64,000 nt of DNA from Klebsormidium nitens. Its lineage: Eukaryota > Streptophyta > Klebsormidiophyceae > Klebsormidiales > Klebsormidiaceae. This document shows, piece by piece, positions 30,101-40,489 of this stretch. Position 1 is the first letter of the stretch, and every line of letters starts with the position of its first letter. The stretch is taken from assembly GCA_000708835.1 (NCBI GenBank), contig DF237224.1:1-64000 (forward strand). The letters are read 5' to 3'. The notes beneath the pieces were generated by a model. It made no database searches. It was not told where the DNA came from and was given only the letters and a program-made list of their open reading frames with translations. The translations under genes were made by a program, and so were the position numbers.

Positions 30101-32784
30101 CTTCTAATAGGAGTCGACAACTACTCCCAGGCTCGTTGACCTCCAATTACGAAAGCCCAAAACACCCTGCTGTCACTCTTTCGCAGGTGACGTGACTGCC
30201 GCCCAGGCCCTCGACCTGCTGACGTCATCCGACTACACGCTGATCGACCTGCGGACGGAACGGGAAAAGTCCAAGGCGGGCACCCCGTCGCTGCCCAGGG
30301 GCGCGCAGAGCAAGCTCATCCCCGTAGCGTAAGCTGCCCCGGCCCTCCCAAATCTGGTCGGTGTCCCTTTCAGATGCAAGTGCGCCCTGCTTGTTTCTCC
30401 GCGTGATCAGGAAACGGCGAGTAAACGTCGTCCACGGCAGATTCGAAGTTTCATGCGACTAGTCGTCAATTGTCGCCCGGCACCCTGAAAGAGTGCATGC
30501 TTGTCAACCCGTGAAATCCGAGATTTTCGTTTTTCCAATTTGAAAGTACGGGATTGTGGGCGACCGACGATCAAACAGCGTTTCTCCAACTGAGGCGTCA
30601 CATCAAGCTGGGTCCTTGACAAAGTCCTTCCAATGGGTTTTGCCATGCAACGAATAGCCGCGGGGCATGCGCCTAGCCAAATGCTGCTTGATGTCGAGGA
30701 CCGCAAGCCACTTCAGTTGGAGTCTTCCTCTTTCCAAATTGGAGAAACGAAAAGTCGACAAAGACTTGGCAAAGACATGACTTTTGCGTCCCTGCGAGAA
30801 CCAACCGACCGAACGTTGTTCTGTATTTTAGTAACATGTTCGACGTCCTTGAGCCCACATGCTGCACATGAGTGATCGTTCGAGTACCGATACGGGATTT
30901 CATAGCAGCCGTCTGCTGTATCAAAGGGACACAGGCTTGCAATTGACCGAGAATAAGAAAGATGTCACCTCTTTTTTGTCCTGTGGAGCTATTTTGTTGA
31001 GGTGTGGCGCCGATGCGTTTGAGGAGGGGAAGGCGCCACTGTTCCACAGTCTGCCCATCTCTCACACCAGCGTGCCTCCCTTGAATTTTTGCCCCCACAT
31101 TCCCTGCTTTAAGCCCTTTCCGCGGTGCAGCTATAAGATGTTCAAGGATCGGCAGCTGCTATGTTTTCCTCTTTCAGATACGGGACTGCCTTTTCTTACT
31201 CTCGCCCTTCCACCCCTGTAGTAACAAGCTGTTTCCGCGGCGCAGCAATGAGGATTCTCGACCACCGCAAGCCACCTTACTCCACCGTTTAACCCCCTCT
31301 TTACACAAGAAACGCGTTGTCTTTGCAAACCCGCGCCTCAACTTTACCAGCATATCCCTGCGGAGCTTGACCGAGTGAAGACCCCCGTATTTTTGCAGCA
31401 ATGAGGAATTCGAGGACGGCAAGCTGTCCTACTCCAATCTCCGGCTTTCCAGATACGAACTCGTCCTTATAAGAGTATGCGCCCTGCAAAGCTTGACCGA
31501 GCAGAGCTCCCTGTTTTGGATGCAGCAACGAGGAGTTCGAGGACCGCAAGCTGCGCAACCAGCTTCCCTACTCCGTAGTCCCCCGCTTTTTACCAGAAAC
31601 GGTTCTCTTGCAATTCTGCGCCTCACTAAGCATAGTCCCCCATAATTGTGCAGCAACGAGGAGTTCGAGGACCGCAAGCTGCGCAACCAGCTGCGCAACT
31701 CCGGGCGCGTGGAGGCGGAGGTGGCGGCCATCAAGATTGCCAACCTCAAAAAGCTCGGCAAGGGCTCCAAGATCATCCTCCTCGACGGGTGAGATTCCTT
31801 CCGGTCATGCGGTTCAACAGGTTCCGCTCCTCCTCTTTTTCTCTCTTGCAAAGGCTTCACTGCCCAACAGATGAATCTGTACTTACTATGTTGCCATCGA
31901 TTTGCTTCCCACTTGTTGCCTTCGTTTCCACCGTGCACACGCCATTCTGTTGTTGTCTGTTTTCTTCGGCCATTGCTTCTTAACTGCAGTCTGGGTCGCG
32001 GACCCTGCCTCGGAAGGCGTCTGAGAAAGTCACCCCCGTAAACCTGTCTCAAAAGCGAATTCCTGTCGGGCCAAACGAAGTAAAGGCGCGAACGAAATGC
32101 ATCTGATCGTGAATAGCTCAGTTGGTCAGCCAGCAGAGCAGTTATTGAATGAGAACACCCTCCCAGCGAATCAACGATTCAACAGATCCTCGTCGTCTGC
32201 CATCATCTTGTGCAGCGGAGCAAGTCCCGTCACACCAACCCAACTTTCTTTGTCTCACAACTCGAGGTCATAGTCCTGACTTGTTCTGGGTTGGCAGCTT
32301 GCCAATCGTCAAGATCCTCGGAGACTTCGGCTCTGTTCGCGAGTGTACTTTCCTCCGTAGTCGGCCTCAAACGTACGGCACACAGACACAATATCGTTAC
32401 GGATATCCTTGTCATTGTCATTATCATTTTTATTATTTACAGAACATGCAGATTTCGTGTATTGAACTGCGGCCTTTCTTTTGCTCCAGGTCGGGCAACG
32501 TGTCCAAGACGGTGGCCCGCTTCCTGTCCAAGGCCGGCTTCGGCAAGGTGTTCGTCGTGTCCAGCGGCTTCAGCGGCAGCAACGGCTGGGCGCAGAGCAA
32601 GCTGGGCATCGACGAGTACAACCAATCCGGGTTTGAGATCCTTAACCCGGGCCGGGTTATCTCCAACTCGGGCCTCTTTGGCAGCGGGGGGGGCACAACG
32701 CAGGGCACTGCCAAGAAGGGCACCCGGACGATCGACGCCGAGATCCTCAAGCCGAGCCGCTTGTTGAGCGGCGGGAGGGATTGA
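27105..32784 (+). CDS. CAS: Calcium-sensing receptor, chloroplastic (CAS)
   Basis: CAS is a thylakoid membrane protein linked to plastid calcium signalling, stomatal control in land plants and photo-acclimation in algae. Seven exons keep frame: 27105-27332, 28001-28126, 28586-28705, 29206-29410, 30187-30328, 31654-31788 and 32490-32784, giving 416 residues. A transit peptide starts MAQTAVLAPAQGL. Low-complexity amphipathic helices follow (VAKVTEQVTAGAKVGYETVA, EYTGKAFNAATPLAIDAANE). One membrane segment lies around AAGAGGLFLLYLLAPSLVGG. After it comes a rhodanese-like domain with YTLIDLRTEREKSKAGTP, GRVEAEVAAIKIANLKKLG and the loop LLDGSGNVSKTVARFL. The position of the rhodanese catalytic Cys is not Cys, as in plant CAS, so sulfurtransferase activity is unlikely. 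The C-terminal tail is Ser/Gly/Thr-rich and could hold phosphorylation sites. Intron 5 contains degraded copies of the start of exon 6. Confidence 0.96.
31131..31692 (+). repeat. Staircase of five copies of a splice acceptor plus exon start in CAS
   Basis: The functional exon 6 begins at 31654 after TGTGCAG. The same CAG-plus-exon start recurs upstream at 31526, identical to the exon for 39 bases. It appears again at 31399 (CAATGAGGAATTCGAGGACG), at 31246 (CAATGAGGATTCTCG) and, most worn, at 31131 (CTATAAGATGTTCAAGGATC). Spacings are 115, 153, 127 and 128 bases. Intron sequence between copies is also partly similar (for example CAAxxCTGCGCCTCA-like and GCTTGACCGAG words). Decay increases with distance from the real exon. 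Confidence 0.9.
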
Positions 32785-34226
32785 GTTCCTTGAGAGGGGA
32801 CCCAGCGTTGGCCGTGCTGAACAGGCCTCGGTTTATCTGGCTGGGCGGCCCAACCTGGCCAGTTGCCAGAAACACCTAGCTCCTTTTTGTCCGTCATGTT
32901 GCAAAGTGTTGTGTTTGTTAGCTGACATTGTCGGGGGGCCAGACTTAAGCGCCTGGCCCGTATACTCATGGTGCGTCCTTGATAAGGGACTGCCTTTTCA
33001 GCTGCAGTCGGGTAGCCAGCAGCAATAAAAGAGAAAAGTGGACCGTCCACAAGTCGATGTTGGATTTCCGTCAACAAACTTGGAGCTCAAGCAAAGGAGC
33101 GGGACCTTCAAGTTGCTACAATATGGAACCATCAGTACGATAGTCTATTCACTGGTGCGCACCAGTCAGGATTATCGACCTATCATGCAATCTGTCGGCT
33201 TGCAACCAGATCGCTCCAGTGCAATTCAAACGAGTTGCTGCGCTTGAATATAGCTGAATCGCCACTTCACTTAACATCTTGCATCTCCAACAGGCTCACC
33301 AAAAGCTGGCCCGCGCACAGACGATCGGCCCGGCCATGATCGATAGGATAACCCTATGGATGTGCGCTGGCGGACTGCTGCCGGGATGAAGTTCTAGCTT
33401 GTAGTCGAAGCTGGACCATGCAATTGCAAAATATGTGAGCCTGCATGTTGCATGCGCCTTGCATGATGAGCATATATTGCATTAAAATCGGCTGCGCTCA
33501 GCTGCCATCACATGACTCATTACTCACCATGCATTGGCGTCATGCACTCGTCCTTGCATGTGAACGATTAGTATAGCCCATGATGACGTCATGTAATTCT
33601 ACTTGGCCCAATGATCATCGTCATGGCATGGCATGATCCGCGTCTTGCATTACCTCTGGCACACACGTTTGCCAACGCAAGTTGGAATAAGGTGATTCAA
33701 GTGAAGAATGTGAGATTAAGTCGTTCTGATGAGGCGTCCGATATGATCAAGTATCCTTTTATGATGTTTGCAAAACAAGAAGTCCAGAAGATGTGCACCC
33801 CAGGCTCCCAATGCAATTGTTTGCACTCCGTCGATGTACGCCTACGAGCCCTTTCCAATCGGACGATGCACATTACCGTTGACCAAGGTGCAGAATAAGA
33901 TGGCCGCTATGCAGGTCTTATCGATCAAACCCGCCTTCGGCCAATCCCAGGAGACGAGGGTGAATTTAACTGCCAGACAAGTCCAGCCCTCATACAGAAA
34001 CCTAGCCAGAGACGCCCGTCTCTTCCAGGAACGACCAGTCGTAAACGACACGCAGCTAGAGGTTCTCATCGCTAGGGCATCAGATGCGACAGAAATCGCG
34101 CACACCTCAGGATGCCCCTTTGAGACCCCGCTCAAAAGACACGTCCTGGGGTGTGCAGAATTTCTGAAGCCTGAGAGCACAGACGGCCGGCCGTTCCACA
34201 CCCCGCCTCCTCCAGGATTGCACCAG
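32785..34226. other. Tail-to-tail gap downstream of CAS, with polyadenylation signal and island
   Basis: The CAS 3' UTR probably ends after AATAAA at 33024-33029. From about 33290 to 33620 lies a tetramer-rich island (GATCGGCCCGGCCATGATCGAT near 33322, many CATG words near 33440-33590). The remainder to 34226 is probably the 3' flank of the minus-strand gene. Open frames here look like shadows. Confidence 0.5.
33024..33029 (+). terminator. Probable polyadenylation signal of CAS
   Basis: An exact AATAAA lies 240 bases after the CAS stop codon. Confidence 0.45.
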
Positions 34227-37200
34227 CTACCCTATCGATGGCCCCCCTGATGACGTGTCCAACGCCTCGAAGAGAGATAACATCCTGCCGTAAGCCTGCG
34301 GCGTCTTTTCGGGGAGCGGCTTATACACGGGTATGGTCTTTCCTGCTCCACTCGCATCCCTGGGCATTTTACTCCTCGCTTGGATAGTTCCCTCGCGCCG
34401 CGACCGCTTCCTGCCTCTCCCCGCTAACGCCTCCAGTGGCTTCGACTCTTCGACTCCTGAACCAGTCGCGTCGCCACCCGTTGCCACGAGGGGATCCCCC
34501 GCTGCTTCGTCCAGGTTTTCCTTTCCGCTATCACTCCCCTCTATTGGTTGTTCCCCCCGGTCGGAACCAGCCTCTACCTCTCCTCCCTGTTCTGCCTTCT
34601 CCAAGGCTGCGGCCGAGTCAGGACGATCAACCGACGCTTCTTCCCCCTCCGCGCGCCCGCTCCCGGTCGCCTGCTCGTTCGAACGCGTCCTCTCCTTTCC
34701 TGCTAAGACCCCCGTCTCTGGTTCTTCCACCGCTTTGACGTCCGACTCCACAACTTCCATCTTCACGCTTGCGCCCTGATCAGCACCTTCCGTCACCTCC
34801 TCTTTCTTACACGGCGTGAACGCGCTCCTCCGATGCAGGATCCTGCGGGCACCCTCGTTGCCACGTGGCAACCCCGTCGCACTGCCACGTGGCACCCCCG
34901 CGTCCGCCTCCAGAAAGTCTAGGAACCCGTCGATGGCCGCTCGAGTGCCCGTCGGGCAGGCAGGGTTTTCCGCGAAGAAGCGGTCGAGAGATCCCCGCAG
35001 CTTGGCGATCGCGCCGAGCTGTCCGCGCACGTGTCCGAAGATGGCGTCAATGATGAGGAAGCATTCGGACAGGTCGAGCGACTGGAGGCGGCCCGCGTAC
35101 TTCTCCGCCGGCAGGGGAAACCAAGCCGGGACCTGTGGAACAGACAATGTGAGGCGTCAGGATCGGTTTTAAGGAAACTTGCGACATGCGCAACGCTTCC
35201 TTGCAACCACCATAGCCTTGAGAGTCGAAAAGTCGCAAGCAGTCAAAGAATATTCTGCAGTAGCTTCCTGAATGCTCAAACGCGGTCTGGACCACTTGAC
35301 AAGGTGGACCCGGATCCACCTGTAACAGTGAGGCAGTCGATTGCAAAGGCCACGTGAAATTTTAGAACGTGCCTGCCCTTCTCTATGAAGAAGATCAGTT
35401 CCTTCTCAGGCCCCACCATTCTTTCGCCTGCTCTTTCGAGCGGGCGTCCCTCTTTCTCAGCGGGCGTCCCACTTTACCAGATTCCGTAGGTGAGAGCAGT
35501 CAATCGTCAAGAGCTTACCTGCGACGGATCCTTCCGAGCCCGCTTTCGTGACCCTTTCTGGCTGGTGACGTCATCCATCCCGTTGATGAGGGCCGCGATG
35601 ATGGGCTGCAGGTCGATGTGCCGAACGCCCGACAGGGGCCGCAGGACGTCCGCGATCTTCGGGAGCGCGTTAGCGGCGTCGGTCGGGAAATTGATCGGCC
35701 TGAAAGCGACACAAGGCTAAAGGTGAGACACAAAGCCGTGTAGAAGAACAAGAGAGAGCAGCACTTGCCTTGATATGAGCCATGCCCCCACAAGGGGATT
35801 TTGGCAAAGCAGATTGGATTTAAAAGGCAAAATCGACAAGTTAAGCTTCCCTTGCTCTATTCTAGCTGCCAACAAAGTAAGTTCCATCACCGCTCTTGAG
35901 TAGTCTTCCGAGAAAGCAAACAACTACAAAATGCAGCTAATCCGAAACCTGTCAACCTAAGACTACAGCAGCTATCAAGCTACGAGGAGCTCCTAAAGAT
36001 CCTGGTCAGCATGGCCAGCGGTCGGCCTCTAAGCAATTGTATAGCGGTACAAAGAGAATGACTAGGAACTTCTTCGAGCCGAGTATTCCAAGAACCGGGT
36101 ACGAAAGCCCATAAGGCAAGAATTGACCCGGACACTCTCCCATTCAAAGGCGGCATCGTGAATAAGAAACGGTGACGAATCCGAGACAAGGTGAAACAGA
36201 GTCGAATCTCCCTCAGCCCCTCTTACAGAGAGGTTAGAAGCGGGTTGGCGAAAAAGTTGACACCAAACGCACAAGTTCTGGGGCGAGAAAGCTCCTGTGC
36301 TGTTGTGAGAGCATCAATAGAGTTACAGAAATGGAATCAACAGCATTAAACAAAAGCTCATATTTGTTCACATTTCTGTCCAAGAGTCAGCATGTAAATG
36401 CTGACGGCATAACACAAAACCAAGAAGGTGACCTTTAGGCAGATATAACGACCTTTCTGAAATGCTGACAGCGCTGATAACACCGCAGGACACACGAAGA
36501 AGGGACCTTCCATCAAAGCGAACGAAAACTTCAACAGCTGTTGCCTTACTCGCGGGCGGCCCTCTCGACCTGGTCCATAAGCGCCGGCCCGTACGGCGTC
36601 AGCTGCTGCGAGCACCCCCCCAGTGTGCCGTCCTTCTCAGTCACTACAATCCACACAAACTCCTTCCCGCCCTTCTGCTGCGCACACTTCTCCACTGCTT
36701 CGCTTGCTCTCTCCGCAAACCCCATCTCCTCCGTCTGCGCCTCTTGCAGCAGCGCCCCGTCCGATTCGCCTCCGTTGCTGAGCAGTCCGTTTGCTACCAC
36801 CCCGTTCACCAGCCCTCCGGTTGTTTCTAGGGCAGAAAGCGCGGGGTTGCTTTGCAAGCGAGGGAGCCCTCGTGCGAGGCGCGGGTTCTTCTGGTCCAGG
36901 ATCATCTCGGGAGGCACACCGTTTGCGTACGAAGCAACCGGCTGGAATGCATTCGCCAGCAGGGGGGGCATCCCGTAGCACTCCAGCTCACCCCCCCTTC
37001 GCACGGGCTGCTCGTTGTACTTCCCGAAGGCAGAGAGCATGTTGTCAAACCCGTGCCCCACTCCTCGGTCCTCCGCTGCCATGATGTCACCCCTGACGTC
37101 ACCGTTGCTGGGGGGCCCCTTCACCCGAGACAGGGCCTCTTCCTCCAGGAAGTGGAAGAAGGAGTCCATCCCCGCGCGCGTGCTGATACTGCAGGAGCCG

Positions 37201-40200
37201 TTCTTGTAGGCCCTGTCGAGCATGGAGTGGAGGCCCTGGATGCTGCGCAGGTTCCCGCGCACCTCGTGGAAGATGGAGTCGAGGACGGAGAACAACTGGT
37301 GCAGGTCCATCTTCTGGCTGCGGCTCGCGTACGCCTCCGCCGAGAGTGGGAACCAGGAGGGGATCTGAAAAGAAACAGTTTTCATGGTCAATGCTTTTCA
37401 GCACCAGATTTATATGTAGTGCCTGGTTACAGTTTACTGTCAACCAAGAGCCTGCCATCAGTCCCTTAAATGTGGCCATTGCCGAACTAATGGTTGAACT
37501 CAAAGATGCAATCCTCCCTATGTCAACAGACTTAGGCAAAACGGAGCTTTGTTGAGCAGTGCTGATGAACAGCTGCTTTGAGAACTTGACCTGCCAACGA
37601 CAAGCTCTGCACCGACTAGTGAACCTGATTGCTAATAACAATGTAGAGATTACCAGGGAAGGCAGAATGACTCCTGCACAAAATGACGACCCTTTCTGCA
37701 GATCTTAGCGTACAAAGAAAATGAAATAAGCTGTCATTGAGACAGTACGACGTTAAACTGCACTTGCTCTTGCAAACCAGAGTCAGCAGTGTGCAATGAG
37801 CATTAGCCAAACCAAAAAGATTGAGAACATCAAAGTTGGTCTTGTGGGGCTTTAATGGCAACCAATACAAACACCTAGAAGGGGGATGTCAAGAAGCATT
37901 GACCAGAACTTTTGCTGGGTGTTGCAATCCTAACCATCCAGAGCTTAACATATGGTCACGACTTCAACTTTTCACACCCAAACTCTACAGCCAAACATTG
38001 CGGACATGCTTGAGCGCAGATCCCGGCTTTTGCAGTGGCCCTTACCGTGCTTGGGTCCGCAAGGGCCTTGACCCTGGGCACCTTGTGATTGTTGATCTCA
38101 TTGAAGCCTTGGATCATCATTGCCACGATGGGGTGCAGCTCCACATGCCGAGTTTTCGCCAACGCCAGCAGCACGCTCTCAGTGCGGGGCAGCCGCGGGG
38201 GATCCCCCTCTAGAGCTACCACAACGGGCCTGCGCGCAAATAGAGGGGCCAAAGATGAGCAAACCGCCACAAGAAAAGACAAGGACGATGTCCTTGAGCA
38301 ACCCAAGTTGCAGAAGGGAGCAAGGCTGCATAGTCTCTTAGTCAATAGTCACGAGGTGGACAATGTGAGCTCTCAGGGGGATCCCTCTGAAGTCACCGAA
38401 CGGCAGGAGTTTGAGGTGTTTGGCTTAGAAGTGAGAGCAATCCTGTCTATCAGATTTTGTTGGGTGGGTACTGGCGGTGGTCTGACTTCCTGCACACTGG
38501 TGACATCGTCTCTGGCTGTTGGCCAAGCTTTAGGGGATCCCCCCAATGACAGCCTTTCCCATCGTAATGTAGCACGTTTGTAATGCTTATGCCTGGCAGA
38601 ATGCTTGCAATCTTTGGTGAAGCAAGCTGGACACAATGGGGATTTTTTGCTCTGCTGGGCTGTTGTCAAGGGTGGACCCAAGCCCCTTTGAGCAGAGAAG
38701 ACCAGAGAAGGGATCCCCCCATCCTAAGGGGATCCCCTCCATTACGCTCCACGGCATGTTCCAAAAGTTTCACGCACTATGCCCAGACTGTGCGTTACCG
38801 CTCCAAATATACCTGCTCTGTTGGGCTGCTGCTAAGGAGCTGTGTCGTTTATGGACAAACTGATTAGGGTAAGGGGATCCCCCCATCCCAAGGGGATCCC
38901 TGCACGACAATCATGGCCTTCTCCAAAGCTCTTACACAAAGTGCCCCGAGACTATGCCCAGACTGTGCGTTACCGCTGCATATTTGTTGTTAAGTTTGTG
39001 CTAAAGAGCTGCGTTCTCTGTGAACAAAAACTGATGAGGGCAGGGGATCCCCCCATCCTGAGGGGATCCCTGCATCAGTACACTTAGCCTCTTTCAAGAG
39101 CTTTACGATGTGTGCCCAGCTTGTACGTTACTGCTCGTGAGACACAGCCAGATTCTCTGCCTGGTTATAATCCCTTGCTACTGCAGCTACGCGCCTCTAA
39201 TGGTCAGCAAGATAGCCTATATGAGCATCAGACTAACGTACTCACCAGAAGAATCAGCCAAGGTAGAGATTACACGTGCACTTCTCAGCGATGAAATGCA
39301 CTACTCAATGATGGAGTTACCAGAGAGGGTGGAAGGCAACATGACGACACTTTGAGACAGGATGGTGGACCTACGTTCTTCACTGTGGAGCAACTGAAAG
39401 GTGTGGAATGGCCCTTCATGCTCAAACAAAATCTCAATCGTCCCACTCCCCTGTGTTGACAGATGTCTGCTCGTGCTGAGCTTAAGCACGAAATGCTTGT
39501 CCTTCTTGGCGATTACAAAAGCATATTTGGTCCGGGGCAAACTCAGAAGATGGAGATACGCTGTCAAGTAGACTCTACCTTGTCTATCCCCACTCTGCAA
39601 GAGCATCCTTGCACAAGCTCGATAAACACAGCATCCCAGAAAGACAAATGGTGCAAAGATACATCACAGGCAATGCTTGGAGTGCTCCCATCCAATCTCT
39701 GGCGACCTCTTGAAGCCTGACGAAGCCCCCAGGAAACAAGCACAGCAAGCAAATCCTCCTGTCGTCTTTACCACGCTGAATGTCACTCAGAAGACTCGTG
39801 TCCAATAGCAAACGCACCTCTCTGTCGCCTTTTCCACCTCATCGGCCAGCGCAGCTTTGTACGGCTTCAGGTTTGGGGAACATCCACCCAAATGGCCCCC
39901 TCCTCCCTGCATGCCAGATGACTGTCAGCAATGTAGGAGCTCCATAAGCAGTTGATGTGGCTAGAAGTGTCTGCTCTTTAAGAGCCTTCCTAGCAGCACT
40001 TTGTGCCCTAGCAGCACTCACGGGATTCCAGACTCAAGCCAACGATGCCAGCCAAGAGTATCCATGCAAACCATGCAGGCAAATGGCTTGGGCCTCCAGG
40101 CTCAGTGTTGGAGATCCTCTTAAGCACAAATCAATAGCAGATGACCAGGAACACTGTCACAGAGCAACTTAGCACAATGGTAACGAGGGAAGGGGTATTT

Positions 40201-40489
40201 AGCAGACATGCTCTATCAGTGATTCTATCCCAGATCATCACCTTATTCTGAATAGCATCAACCAAGAAACGTTCATCCCAGATGACAAACACAGATGGCT
40301 TCTGCATGACGTCAGCTTTGCAGGTATGGGATGCTTGCTCTGGAATGAATACAAGTCACATACCTTGACAACCAGCCATATGTACCCGCTTCCCCCCACA
40401 CACAAAGCCAATTCCTCCATCAATTCCTCCATCCTGTAAACCAGCTCCTCAGATGACCGCTGAGGCCTCCCTGCCACATGTGACTTCAT
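34227..40489 (-). CDS. Two-module tandem-repeat protein of unrecognised family
   Basis: I do not recognise this protein. Six exons keep frame: 40489-40364, 39906-39818, 38229-38046, 37364-36550, 35699-35519 and 35132-34227, giving 766 residues. It is built from two copies of one module. Part A has GYIWLVVK then HLGGCSPNLKPYKAALADEV in copy one, and FVWIVVTEKDGTLGGCSQQL then TPYGPALMDQVERAARE in copy two. Part B has KTRHVELHPIVAMMIQGFN, then IPSWFPLSAEAYASRSQKMD, in copy one. Copy two has GVRHIDLQPIIAALINGMD, then VPAWFPLPAEKYAGRLQSLD. The A/B intron (phase 2) and the intron inside part B (phase 0) are at the same places in both copies. Linkers are disordered. Basic KGSRKRARK and GRGRKRSRR tracts look like nuclear signals; the C-terminal linker is Glu/Gly-rich. 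No membrane segment is seen. A stop at 36546-36548 lies just inside the fourth intron, so two separate genes are the alternative. Confidence 0.72.
38533..39150. repeat. Minisatellite with paired BamHI palindromes, about 163-176 bp unit
   Basis: In intron 2 of the two-module gene a unit of about 165 bases repeats three to four times. Each full unit has GGGGATCC, then CCCCATCC, then AGGGGATCCC (38710-38737, 38873-38900, 39043-39070). It also carries a nearby block GCCCAGACTGTGCGTTACCG (about 38781 and 38956; a worn copy near 39113). A single GGGGATCCCC at 38533-38542 and GGGATCCC at 38378-38385 continue the spacing leftward. Another GGGGATCCCCC lies within exon 3 at about 38198. Confidence 0.88.

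Noticed and set aside
32104-32180. tRNA-like A-box (TAGCTCAGTTGGTC) in CAS intron 6
   Set aside because: No matching B-box and no acceptor-stem pairing could be found at tRNA distance.
34333-34779. 148-codon plus-strand frame
   Set aside because: It is the antisense shadow of the GC-rich disordered linker of the two-module gene.
36546-37391. Minus-strand frame 36546-37391 as an independent gene, separate from 34227-35147
   Set aside because: Its stop lies just after a GTAAGG donor whose phase fits the next exon at 35699, and the two stretches are copies of one module with matching introns. One gene is the simpler reading, though not proven.
39301-39606. Minus-strand open frame 39301-39606 as an exon of the two-module gene
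   Set aside because: Exons 39906-39818 and 38229-38046 join in phase without it, as the corresponding copy-two junction does, so it lies in intron.
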